The notes beneath the pieces were generated by a model. The model worked only from the letters and a program-made list of their open reading frames with translations. It had not been told where the DNA came from and ran no database searches. Below are positions 53,256 through 61,538 of a DNA stretch of 64,000 nt, in pieces; the stretch's first letter is position 1; each line of letters opens with the position of its first letter. The translations under genes were made by a program, and so were the position numbers. Where the stretch lies: assembly GCA_030054145.1 (NCBI GenBank), contig JASGCK010000002.1, positions 200,031 to 264,030 on the forward strand, given 5' to 3'. The DNA comes from Cytophagales bacterium (GTDB lineage Bacteria; Pseudomonadota; Gammaproteobacteria; Burkholderiales; Burkholderiaceae_C).

Positions 53256-54119
53256 ATGGATCACAAAAACCTCATCGCCATCGACATCCACACCCACGCC
53301 GAAGTTTCGTGCTGGAACCCCTTTGACGCTTACGGCGAAGAATACGACCGCGCGGCGGACAAGTACTTCAAAAACTCGCGCCGCCCCACCATTGCGGAGA
53401 CGATTGCCTACTACCGCGAACGCAAAATTGGTCTCGTGATGTTTACGGTTGATGCCGAATCCAAAATGGGCAGAAGGCGCATTCCCAACGAAGAGATTGC
53501 CGAGGCAGCCAAAGCCAACTCCGACATGATGATGTGCTTTGCCAGCATTGACCCGCACAAAGGAAAAATGGGCGCACGCGAAGCCCGCAAGTTAATTGAA
53601 GAGCACGGCGTAAAGGGCTTTAAATTTCACCCCACGGTGCAGCACTTTCACCCCTACGACAAGATGGCGTGGCCGATCTACGAAGTCATTAACGAGTACA
53701 AGCTGCCCGCCATATTCCACACGGGTCACAGCGGCATTGGCTCGGGGATGCGCTGCGGCGGCGGGCTGCGGCTAGAGTTCTCTAACCCCATGCACCTAGA
53801 CGACGTAGCAGTGGACTTCCCCGATATGCAAATCGTAATGGCGCACCCCAGCTTCCCGTGGCAAGACGAAGCGCTGTCGGTGGCAACGCACAAACCGAAT
53901 GTGTGGATTGATCTGTCGGGCTGGAGCCCTAAATACTTCCCCAAGCAGCTCGTCCACTACGCCAACACCCTACTCAAAGACCGCGTGCTGTTTGGTTCAG
54001 ACTACCCACTCATCACCCCCGAGCGCTGGATGGCAGATTTTCAAGAAGCAGGCTTCAAACCCGAAGTCATGCCGGGGATTTTGAAAGGTAATGCCGTTCG
54101 GTTGCTGGGATTGTCTTAA
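53256..54119 (+). CDS. Amidohydrolase-2 family protein (ACMSD-like)
   Basis: A 287-residue TIM-barrel metal-dependent amidohydrolase of the ACMSD/amidohydrolase-2 group. Metal ligands are seen in IDIHTHAEV, FHPTVQHFHP, FHTGHSGIGS (His), MAHPSF and FGSDYPLITPERWM (Asp). This group decarboxylates or hydrolyses aromatic-acid derivatives (for example resorcylate or aminocarboxymuconate semialdehyde decarboxylases). Its place directly after the MobA-like hydroxylase suggests an aromatic-pathway role. It ends 7 bases before the convergent TRAP large permease gene. Confidence 0.82.
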   Translation: MDHKNLIAIDIHTHAEVSCWNPFDAYGEEYDRAADKYFKNSRRPTIAETIAYYRERKIGLVMFTVDAESKMGRRRIPNEEIAEAAKANSDMMMCFASIDPHKGKMGAREARKLIEEHGVKGFKFHPTVQHFHPYDKMAWPIYEVINEYKLPAIFHTGHSGIGSGMRCGGGLRLEFSNPMHLDDVAVDFPDMQIVMAHPSFPWQDEALSVATHKPNVWIDLSGWSPKYFPKQLVHYANTLLKDRVLFGSDYPLITPERWMADFQEAGFKPEVMPGILKGNAVRLLGLS

Positions 54120-54126
54120 CGATTCT

Positions 54127-55425
54127 CTAAATCGTTTTGTACCCCATCGACTGCGGCAACCACAGCACGATTTGCGGCACGAAGGTAAACAGCATCAGTG
54201 CCGCGATCAAGATGCCGACAAAGAGCCAGCCCTCGCGGATCATGTCTTTGAGTGGAATGCCTGTGAGTGCGTTGGTGACAAACAAGAGCATGCCAAAGGG
54301 CGGGTGAATCATGCCGATCATCATGTTGACCACCGCCACCACGCCGAAGTGAACGAGATCAACGCCCAGCATTTTGGCGGCAGGAATCAGCATCGGAACA
54401 AAGACGAGCAAGATCACCGACACGTCTAAAAAGCAACCCAGCACCAGCATCATCACGTTGACTAACAACAAGAACTGAACCTGCGTCAAACCCATGCTGC
54501 CAACCCACGCCGCCATGACTTGCGGCACACCTTCAGCGGTAAACACATAGTTCATCAAATAGGCGGACGCGATGATCAGCGTGACCACGGTGCTGGCACG
54601 CGCGGACTCTAACGTGACCGCAAACAAGCCCCTCCAATCCAGCGCACGGTACACAATGCCTGCCAGCACCAGTGCGTGCAGCGCCGCTACGGCAGCCGCT
54701 TCGGTCGGTGTAAATGCACCCGTGTAAATGCCCGTGAGCAGCACAACAGGCAAGGACAGGGGCAATAGCCCGCGCATCACGATAGACGGTACATCCGCCC
54801 ACTTCACCGATGTGTCGCGCGGCATATTGCGCTTCACTGCGACCCAGTGCACCCCCATCATCATGAACACCGCCATGAGCAGTCCAGGCATCACACCGCC
54901 TAAAAACAGCGCGCCAACGGAAGTGCCCGAGACCAGCGCATAAATCACCATCGGGATCGACGGCGGAATGATCGGGCCAATCGTCGCCGAAGCTACCACC
55001 ACCGCGCCCGCAAAGCCGGGCGTGTACTCGGGTTTTTTGAGCATCTCTTTAATCGTGACGAGTCCAGGCCCTGCCGCGTCAGCAATAGCGCTACCGCTCA
55101 TGCCAGAAAAAATCACACTGACCAAAATATCAACCTGCGCCAAGCCACCACGCCAGCGCCCGACCAGCACCTTGGCAAAATCAAATAGCCGCTCGGAAAT
55201 CGTGCCCGCGTTCATCACGTTGGCAGCAAAAATAAAAAGCGGCACGGCGAGCAGAACATAGCCGTTGTAGAGCCCATTCAAGATTTGCTCGGCGGCAAGT
55301 CCAAGGTCTTGACCTTTGAAGATGAGATACGCCATGCCGCCCGCCAGCATAGAAAAAGCAATCGGTACGCGGATCACCATGCCACTCGCAAGAATGACGA
55401 ACATCAATAAAAGTGCGTGACTCAT
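54127..55425 (-). CDS. TRAP transporter large permease (DctM type)
   Basis: A 432-residue DctM-family inner-membrane subunit with about 12 helices, IFSGMSGSAIADAAGPGLVT, PPSIPMVIYALVSGTSVGALFLG and the C-terminal MIGMIHPPFGMLLFV. It does the actual Na+-coupled transport with the small subunit. Starts inside an ATGA overlap with the small permease gene (55422-55425). Last gene of the split TRAP operon. The amidohydrolase gene converges on it. Confidence 0.92.
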   Translation of the reverse strand: MSHALLLMFVILASGMVIRVPIAFSMLAGGMAYLIFKGQDLGLAAEQILNGLYNGYVLLAVPLFIFAANVMNAGTISERLFDFAKVLVGRWRGGLAQVDILVSVIFSGMSGSAIADAAGPGLVTIKEMLKKPEYTPGFAGAVVVASATIGPIIPPSIPMVIYALVSGTSVGALFLGGVMPGLLMAVFMMMGVHWVAVKRNMPRDTSVKWADVPSIVMRGLLPLSLPVVLLTGIYTGAFTPTEAAAVAALHALVLAGIVYRALDWRGLFAVTLESARASTVVTLIIASAYLMNYVFTAEGVPQVMAAWVGSMGLTQVQFLLLVNVMMLVLGCFLDVSVILLVFVPMLIPAAKMLGVDLVHFGVVAVVNMMIGMIHPPFGMLLFVTNALTGIPLKDMIREGWLFVGILIAALMLFTFVPQIVLWLPQSMGYKTI

Positions 55426-56024
55426 ACCGCACTCCGTTCAGCCAGATCAGTCATCCGTCCGTCCTGATTCACCAGCCGCCCGTCCTGATTCACCATCCGT
55501 TCGCCCTGATTCACCAGCCGCTCGTCCTGATTCACCAGCCGTTCGCCCTGAGCTTGTCGAAGGGCACGCCAAACACCCGACACATTCCTCACCACCAAAC
55601 TCACCAGCAAAAACATAAACGGAACAAACACCCACAGAAAAGAAATATCCAGCACAGGCGTGCGCTCGCGCCGCATAAACCAGATGTAATCCCAATTGCC
55701 TGCCAAGCCATATCCAATAAGGCCTGCAAGGGCAAGGCTGCCGACAAGCCTCATGCCGCGCTGCACCAGCGGCGACGCGGCGTTGTACGCCAGATCAAAC
55801 ATCACGTGCTCGCGGTCGCGCACCACAAACGCCGCGCACCACAGCACCATCCAGATATAGAGCACCACAGCCAACTCGTCCGTCCAAGCCAGCGGGTGAT
55901 TGAAGGCAAACCGCGCGATGATTTGGATGATGAAGGTGAGAAATAGCGTTGAAAAAAGAGTTACGCCAATGGCATTAGCTGTGGAGCTTGCGAATTGCAT
56001 CATGCGTTGATTTTTATGATTCAT
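55422..56024 (-). CDS. TRAP transporter small permease (DctQ type) with repeat-derived C-terminal tail
   Basis: A 200-residue four-helix membrane protein. The core (LAWTDELAVVLYIWMVLWCA, GYGLAGNWDYIWFM) ends near residue 160 (VVRNVSGVWR). Most DctQ proteins end there; this one adds ALRQAQGERLVNQDERLVNQ GERMVNQDGRLVNQ DGRMTDLAERSAV, a hydrophilic tail of four 7-residue repeats whose first part is the translation of the palindromic element. The stop overlaps the DctM ATG, so the tail is locked in the coupling region. It ends the methylase-to-dctQ gap of 7 bases. Confidence 0.88.
   Translation of the reverse strand: MNHKNQRMMQFASSTANAIGVTLFSTLFLTFIIQIIARFAFNHPLAWTDELAVVLYIWMVLWCAAFVVRDREHVMFDLAYNAASPLVQRGMRLVGSLALAGLIGYGLAGNWDYIWFMRRERTPVLDISFLWVFVPFMFLLVSLVVRNVSGVWRALRQAQGERLVNQDERLVNQGERMVNQDGRLVNQDGRMTDLAERSAV
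55438..55563. repeat. Tandem 21-base repeats beside a palindromic element, in the small permease gene
   Basis: Near-identical 21-base units (GTCCTGATTCACCAGCCGYY type) occur about five times, ending in a well-conserved arm CCGTTCGCCCTGAGCTTGTC then GAAGG. They look as if the arm was amplified in steps. The frame stays open. Confidence 0.8.
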
Positions 56025-56031
56025 TTTGACC

Positions 56032-56907
56032 CTAAGCCACTAACTCAACCTGTGGAATTAACTCTTCTGGTACTTTCAACTGTTTACTGAAAAACATAGC
56101 TTCGTTACCTACATAGCGCTTTTGTGCGGTGTAATTCAAACCGTAACTCAACCCTTTGCTCAATTGGTACATCTCTCGTATCTCACTCGTGTTGTCATAA
56201 GAAACAACCCAAGGTTTTTTAAAATTTTTAGATTGCAAAACTTGAGCAATCGCAACATGGTCATCATGTTCATAGTAGTTACGATACAAACCTTTGCCTT
56301 TAACGTAGTAAGGCGGATCGAGGTAAATCAAAGATTTTTTAGGCAAAAATTGTTCGCAGTTTTTGAGCAATTGCAAAGCATCTTCACAATGCACGGTAAT
56401 GTCTTTACTGTAATGTGCAATTTTCTGTATCCGTGCAGCAATCACATCTTTTTTAAATCGAGCATCTAACTTGTATGCACCAGACTGCTCTTTGCCACCA
56501 ATAACGCCACCTTTCAAAATGCCCGAATGATTCGTTCGATTCATAAAAAGTGTTGCGAACCCTCGCTCCAGAACATTCGCAGAAATTTCACCACGCAGAA
56601 TTGCGCGCCACTTAAACCACTCAGCCATTGTGATTGGCGTCTTATCCACTAACTGCAATAGTGCATCCGTTTTTTGCGTAACTGCTACCCAAAACGAATT
56701 TACAGCAGGATCTAAATCATTGATGTGAACATGGCTTGCGCGACCATGAAAAAGCAGATCCAAAGCAACGCCAGCTCCGCCAGCATAAGGCTCTAGGTAA
56801 TGGCCGCCTAATAAACCGTTGTGCTCCATCAATCGTGCAATAAATGGGGCGAATTGCGCTTTGCCTCCAGGGTAGCGAAGTGGGGTGTAGAGTTTATTGG
56901 TAAACAT
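56032..56907 (-). CDS. D12-class DNA adenine (N6) methyltransferase
   Basis: A 291-residue methyltransferase of the Dam/DpnM (D12) class. LRYPGGK (10-16, cofactor), EPYAGGAGVALD (39-50, motif I), FMNRTNHSG (121-129) and the catalytic DPPY (197-200) are present. In the Dam class this layout gives N6-methyladenine in short sites; the site cannot be read from sequence. It is downstream of the ATPase-TOPRIM gene (3 bases) and 7 bases before the small permease gene, inside the TRAP operon, and clearly AT-richer than the operon genes. It may protect the host from the partner protein. Confidence 0.9.
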   Translation of the reverse strand: MFTNKLYTPLRYPGGKAQFAPFIARLMEHNGLLGGHYLEPYAGGAGVALDLLFHGRASHVHINDLDPAVNSFWVAVTQKTDALLQLVDKTPITMAEWFKWRAILRGEISANVLERGFATLFMNRTNHSGILKGGVIGGKEQSGAYKLDARFKKDVIAARIQKIAHYSKDITVHCEDALQLLKNCEQFLPKKSLIYLDPPYYVKGKGLYRNYYEHDDHVAIAQVLQSKNFKKPWVVSYDNTSEIREMYQLSKGLSYGLNYTAQKRYVGNEAMFFSKQLKVPEELIPQVELVA

Positions 56908-56910
56908 ACC

Positions 56911-58659
56911 TCAAGCAGTCACACGCTGTTTCTTCAGCTTGGCAGATATTGGTTTTCGCTGAAGCACTAAAAGCTTGGCTTTGTCAACATGATGTCCTTT
57001 TTCCATGACCACCATTAACTGACGGATAAAGCGGTTCACAAAATCGTCGCAAATGTTCGAGTTATCCCTAGCCCAGCAGCGCCATGGATTCTGCTCGTTG
57101 TTTTTGATTTTCAGGAAGTTTTGTAATTCTTCGTTTTTATAGAACTGCTTGAATAAGTCTCTCAATGATTTTTTAGGTTTATCCTTTTCATCCAGCGACT
57201 GAAGTCTTTTTTCTTCCGCTTTGATTACCTTTATCAGATTAACCGTGTTACCTTGTATTGCTAACCGTGACATCAACTCACTAGCGGTTTTGGTGAAAAC
57301 TGGCCGATTAAACGAGATGCTGTTTTTCCAGATTGCATCGCTTGCAGGTAAGTTGTACAAATATTCAAAAATTAATTGATCAGGTGGTAAGGCACCTGGT
57401 AATGTGACGATAGACGGTAAGTTTTTAATGTCTTTAGAGTCAACATCGCCATCTAAGCAAATAATGCTGGTTAAAGAAAATTCATCAATTTTTCTCTTAG
57501 CTAAATCAATATAGCTCTTGCATCCCAAAGATACTTCAAGCAACTTCAAATATTTCTTAGCTGGGTGTCGGTTGAACAATACTTTAAAAAGATCCGATGC
57601 CTCGTTATCTTCAAAGTAAACATTGATAGTTGGCAAATCAATACTAAGACTAAGTGCGGGCTTTATTGATTTTGTATGAATGTCATTGTCAATTTGGAAC
57701 CAAGACACATCATGTTTGACCTCCAACCTTCCATCCGTATCACTTAGATATATAGTTTTAAATCGGCGGCGGAATTGTTGACTTTGCTTATGGACGTATT
57801 CAATCAGCGTAGGCGAATGCGATGTCATCACCACTTGCAATTTGAGTTTCGGGCACTCTCGCTTAAAGATGTCGATTAGCTTAAGCTGAGCAGCAGGAAA
57901 CAACCCAGCATCCGCCTCATCAATCAGCAACAGTCCGCCTTTGTAATCTGCATATTCAGCCTGCAATTTACGAAAGGACATTAATGCGAGCATGATCTGC
58001 CCTGCGTTATCTTCACCTGCGGAGACAGAGTCTTGATCGTAGTTGTCACCATAAGCAACAGCAGAAGAGATTGTGCCTGCCGTCCCAGTGGCCGATGATG
58101 ACACGCGATTCAATAACTCATTAGTCAGGCCTATGAAATCCGATTTATGCTTTTCCAAATACGCAAATAGGCGTGTTGAGTAACTACGTTCAGTAATTGG
58201 ATAAAGCCTTTTAAGACTCAAATGAATCACTGGATGCGTAAAGTTTCGACTTTCATTCTCGCCAGCTAACGCAGTGCTATTTTTCCTCACGACAGGCCTT
58301 GCGCCCTTCCCGCGCTTCGATAAACCCAGCTCAGCTGTAGCATCTGTATCGCTATATCCATCAAACAACTCAACCTTAACATCCATTGAGCCAGGGGTAT
58401 CAAATTTGCTAGACATTCGAAAGTGCTCTTTCGGCAATGATTTAAATTGACCCTCTGTAATAGTTCTATAAGTCAAGTCTTGGTCTTTAAAGTAGTCTTT
58501 TTCAAAGCTAAAAATTTGAGCTGCTAATCCCAAAATGGAGGATTTAGATGTTCCATTTTTCCCGCAAATAACAGTTATCGATTCGCCAAACTCAACCTCG
58601 ACATTTGATAAGGCGCGAAATTTTTTAATACTTAACTTCTTTAATTGCGTTGTAGCCAT
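56911..58659 (-). CDS. OLD-like ATPase with TOPRIM domain, partner of the methyltransferase
   Basis: A 582-residue ABC-type ATPase fused to a TOPRIM-like domain, as in OLD-family nucleases. Walker A GKNGTSKS (33-40; Ser38 replaces the usual Gly), signature-like SAGEDNAG (213-220), Walker B LLLIDEAD (243-250) and switch His281 in MTSHSPTLIE. TOPRIM part: Glu350 in VYFEDNEASDLF and Asp403/Asp405 in ICLDGDVD. Lys/Arg-rich C-terminus. Such proteins cut or nick DNA in phage defence (OLD, Gabija, PARIS-like relatives). Transcribed with a D12 methyltransferase gene in the middle of a TRAP operon. Defence function is inferred; no family name fits exactly. Confidence 0.8.
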   Translation of the reverse strand: MATTQLKKLSIKKFRALSNVEVEFGESITVICGKNGTSKSSILGLAAQIFSFEKDYFKDQDLTYRTITEGQFKSLPKEHFRMSSKFDTPGSMDVKVELFDGYSDTDATAELGLSKRGKGARPVVRKNSTALAGENESRNFTHPVIHLSLKRLYPITERSYSTRLFAYLEKHKSDFIGLTNELLNRVSSSATGTAGTISSAVAYGDNYDQDSVSAGEDNAGQIMLALMSFRKLQAEYADYKGGLLLIDEADAGLFPAAQLKLIDIFKRECPKLKLQVVMTSHSPTLIEYVHKQSQQFRRRFKTIYLSDTDGRLEVKHDVSWFQIDNDIHTKSIKPALSLSIDLPTINVYFEDNEASDLFKVLFNRHPAKKYLKLLEVSLGCKSYIDLAKRKIDEFSLTSIICLDGDVDSKDIKNLPSIVTLPGALPPDQLIFEYLYNLPASDAIWKNSISFNRPVFTKTASELMSRLAIQGNTVNLIKVIKAEEKRLQSLDEKDKPKKSLRDLFKQFYKNEELQNFLKIKNNEQNPWRCWARDNSNICDDFVNRFIRQLMVVMEKGHHVDKAKLLVLQRKPISAKLKKQRVTA

Positions 58660-58700
58660 AAACCTCTTTCGTTGATGGAATCAATTCAAAAAAGACACGT

Positions 58701-59678
58701 TTACTTCACCGCATTAACACGCTCAAGCAACCCCTTAGGCCATGTCTGCGAAATATCCGATTTTTGATAAGCGGTTTGCACGGCGCTTCTAAACGCGGCT
58801 ACATCGGGCGTAGTGACTGATAGACCTTGCGACTTAAAGAATGTCACCATCTCGGCTTCGTCTTTGATGCGGTTGACATCGTTGTATTTGGCGGCGTTGA
58901 TGGCAGCGGTTTTCACCTTTGCTTGTTGCTCTTTACTCAGCGCGTTCCAAGCCTTGTTAGAGATGGAGATGAAAATACCATCAACCAAGTGGCTGGTCAT
59001 CACAATTTGCTTGGTTACTTCGTAGAACTTGGCGGACTTGACTGTTGGCAGCGGGTTATCTTGACCATCAATCGTGCCTGTTTTAAGTGCCAGATAAACC
59101 TCGCCAAAGGCAAGCGGGGTGGGCGTTGCACCCAATGCTTCGCCTAAAAACAGCCACTCTTTCGAGCCTGGCATTCTGAGTTTGATGCCTTTTAAATCAG
59201 AGGGTGTTTTGACGTTTTTGGCTTCGCGTAAATTGACTTGGCGTGTGCCCAAATAGAGCGGCGCAAGAATCGTGACGTCCATTTTTTCGCTGACTAATTT
59301 TGCCATCTCTGTGCCAATTGCACCCGTGTGAACTTTGTGCAAATGATCGGGGTCGCGGATGATATAGCCTGCTGTAAAAATAGAAAACTCGGGCACGATC
59401 TTGGCAATGTCTTGCGCCGAGATGGCGGAGAGTTCCAAGTTGCCACGCGCCATCGCCGCAGGCTCTGCGCCTTGCTTAAACAGCGATGCATTCAAATTGA
59501 TTTGCATATCAAATTGCTTGGGCGCTGTTTTGTCTAGCTCTTCTTTCATCACCGTCCACATCTTGGCGTGCCAGTCGTCAGGCACGGCGGGCGTGGACAC
59601 GCGCAGCACGGTCTGCGCGGCTGCTAGCGACATCACGGATGTCAAACCCAAGGCTAAAAATAGTCGATGCAATGTCAT
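58701..59678 (-). CDS. TRAP transporter periplasmic solute-binding protein (DctP type)
   Basis: A 325-residue exported binding protein. A signal peptide (LFLALGLTSVMSLAAAQTVL, cleavage near residue 21) precedes the DctP fold; the ligand-binding Arg lies in the LKGIKLRMPGSKEW stretch, with LGATPTPLAFGEVYLALKTG and DGQDNPLPT following. Ligand unknown; likely a carboxylate. Separated from its permease genes by the ATPase and methyltransferase genes, which is not the usual DctPQM order. Confidence 0.9.
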   Translation of the reverse strand: MTLHRLFLALGLTSVMSLAAAQTVLRVSTPAVPDDWHAKMWTVMKEELDKTAPKQFDMQINLNASLFKQGAEPAAMARGNLELSAISAQDIAKIVPEFSIFTAGYIIRDPDHLHKVHTGAIGTEMAKLVSEKMDVTILAPLYLGTRQVNLREAKNVKTPSDLKGIKLRMPGSKEWLFLGEALGATPTPLAFGEVYLALKTGTIDGQDNPLPTVKSAKFYEVTKQIVMTSHLVDGIFISISNKAWNALSKEQQAKVKTAAINAAKYNDVNRIKDEAEMVTFFKSQGLSVTTPDVAAFRSAVQTAYQKSDISQTWPKGLLERVNAVK

Positions 59679-59691
59679 AGTGAAGTTCTCC

Positions 59692-60594
59692 TTATTTAGA
59701 TTTTGTAAGATTTTGCATAAGCGCTTGCGATTGTGCCAGCGTTGGCATCGCGGCTATCGCGCCGCGCCCCGTCACCGACAATGCCGCCGCCGCGTTGGCG
59801 CTAATTGCCGCGTCCAGCAGCAGCTCGCCTCTGGCTAGCGCCGCCGCCAAAGCGCCCGTAAATGTATCGCCCGCGCCAATTGTGTCAACCACTTGCATCG
59901 CCCAGCCGGTCAGGGTTTGAACAAGTGTTCCGTTTTGATAAATCGCACAGCCCGCCGCGCCTTGCGTCACAACGAGTGCGCGAACGCTCTTGCCAAACAA
60001 CAGTTTTGCCTCCGACTCATTGGGAGTCAAAACGTCGCACAGTGCCACCAGCTCATCAGGCAAATCCATCGCTGGCGCGGGATTAAGAACGGTGGTCACG
60101 CCAGCAGCGCGTGCCATTTTGAACGCGGCAAGCGTGACGGCTTGCGGCACTTCGTTCGATGACATCACAACTTTAGCAGCGCGAATCATCTCGCAGGCCT
60201 TATCCACATTGACTTTGCCAAGACCCGCGCCCGCTCCAACGGCAACCGCAATGCTGTTGTCGCCATCGTCATAAACCAATATTTGCGCGACACCGCTGCG
60301 CTCGTTAGCGGCAACCTCTGCGTGCCGTGTATCAATGCCTTCGCGTTGCCACAGTGACAGCGCCATACGACCAAAATCATCATCACCAATGCGTGCAATC
60401 AGGCCAACTTGTGCGCCTTGCCGAGCGGCCGCTACCGCCGCGTTTGAGCCTTTGCCGCCAGGTTGAATGTCAAACGAGTGCGCCATGAGCGTCTCGCCTC
60501 GCACCATAGGACGCGCCACGCGGGAGACCAGATCGGCGTTCCAGCTAGCGAGACAAATAACGTCAGGCGTAACGCTGCAAGCCTTATCAGTCAT
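59692..60594 (-). CDS. Ribokinase-family sugar kinase
   Basis: A 300-residue PfkB-family kinase. Glycine-rich substrate motif PGGKGSNAAVAAARQGAQVG (about 47-66), NPAPAMDLPDEL, TPNESEAKLLFG and the catalytic DTIGAGDTFTGALAAAL (Asp in GAGD) are present. Matches ribokinase more than 2-keto-3-deoxygluconate kinase by its PGGKGSN start. It overlaps the DapA-like gene by eight bases and lies 13 bases upstream of the TRAP binding-protein gene, so it probably phosphorylates the imported sugar or sugar acid. Confidence 0.87.
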   Translation of the reverse strand: MTDKACSVTPDVICLASWNADLVSRVARPMVRGETLMAHSFDIQPGGKGSNAAVAAARQGAQVGLIARIGDDDFGRMALSLWQREGIDTRHAEVAANERSGVAQILVYDDGDNSIAVAVGAGAGLGKVNVDKACEMIRAAKVVMSSNEVPQAVTLAAFKMARAAGVTTVLNPAPAMDLPDELVALCDVLTPNESEAKLLFGKSVRALVVTQGAAGCAIYQNGTLVQTLTGWAMQVVDTIGAGDTFTGALAAALARGELLLDAAISANAAAALSVTGRGAIAAMPTLAQSQALMQNLTKSK

Positions 60595-61522
60595 GGGCTG
60601 CGTCCAAAGAAAATATTTTCATCATGGCTTGCAAACGGTCAAATTCGGCGTCGCTCAAACTCACCAGCGGCGGACGAACGCGCCGCCAGCTTGCATCATT
60701 ATTTTTAATCGCCATGATGCCTTTGAAGGCTGCCGTCATGTTGAAGCGATTCAAAATGTCGATAAAAGCTTTGACCCGCGCTAAATCGTTTTGTGCTTCT
60801 TGTTTATCGTAGCCATTGGCATCAAATTTGGAAGTCAAACGCCCAAGCAGCTTGGGCATCACGTTCCCCACGCCACTGACTGCGCCCGCGCTGCCCACTG
60901 CCGCCATTGTGCGCAGGTCGGGCTCGTTGCCAACCCAAACTTGCATTCCATTTGAGTGGTGTGCAAACGCAAGCGAACCAACCGAGTTTCCGCTGCTGTC
61001 TTTGATGCCAATAAAGGTATTTGGGTACTGCGCCAGCAACGTATCAATCACGCGCTGCGTGAGGTTGACGTGCGTGATTTGTGGCAAGTGATACAGCACC
61101 ATTTTGAGGCGCGAATCAGCGACCGCATCTATCACCAATCGATAGCTATCCACCACGCCTTGCTCGGGCACATTCTTCAAAAAGAACGGCGGCAGCATCA
61201 AGCAGCCGTGCGCACCCACCTCGGTTGCATGGCGCGTGAGCGTAACCACATCGGGCAGTGCAGCGCAACTGGTCGACACCAAGATGCGGTTAGCAGGCAC
61301 GCCGCGTGCAATCAAACCATCCACGGCCGCGATGCGCTCCGCCACCGAAAACGACGGCCCCTCGCCAGTTGTGCCAAATGGGGTCACGCCGGTGCAGCCC
61401 TTACTCAGCAAAGCTTTGGTGTGATTGGCAAATGAATCCATATCGATGGAGAGGTCAGCGTTTAGCGGCGTGAGAAGCGCAGGCCAAACGCCGCTGTGTG
61501 GAATGCGAGAGTGTGTGGTCAT
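60587..61522 (-). CDS. DapA/KDG-aldolase-family protein
   Basis: A 311-residue lyase of the dihydrodipicolinate synthase/N-acetylneuraminate lyase family. TTGEGPSFSVAERI contains the first family site, and the Schiff-base Lys is in IGIKDSSGNS; the Tyr is in VLYHLPQI. It resembles 2-keto-3-deoxy or hydroxy-oxo-acid aldolases more than true DapA by context: a TRAP importer and sugar kinase. Starts at ATG 61522 (MTTHSRIPHSGVW); an upstream ATG at 61540 overlaps the divergent gene. Physiological substrate unproven. Confidence 0.85.
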   Translation of the reverse strand: MTTHSRIPHSGVWPALLTPLNADLSIDMDSFANHTKALLSKGCTGVTPFGTTGEGPSFSVAERIAAVDGLIARGVPANRILVSTSCAALPDVVTLTRHATEVGAHGCLMLPPFFLKNVPEQGVVDSYRLVIDAVADSRLKMVLYHLPQITHVNLTQRVIDTLLAQYPNTFIGIKDSSGNSVGSLAFAHHSNGMQVWVGNEPDLRTMAAVGSAGAVSGVGNVMPKLLGRLTSKFDANGYDKQEAQNDLARVKAFIDILNRFNMTAAFKGIMAIKNNDASWRRVRPPLVSLSDAEFDRLQAMMKIFSLDAAHD

Positions 61523-61538
61523 GCCTAGAATCATAGCC

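Noticed and set aside
55438..55563. The 21-base tandem repeats as a CRISPR array
   Set aside because: Units are head-to-tail with no unique spacers, are in frame within the permease gene, and no cas genes are nearby.
56911..58659. The ATPase as a SMC/RecF repair protein
   Set aside because: RecF/RecN lack the DxD TOPRIM motif seen here, and the neighbours are not repair genes.
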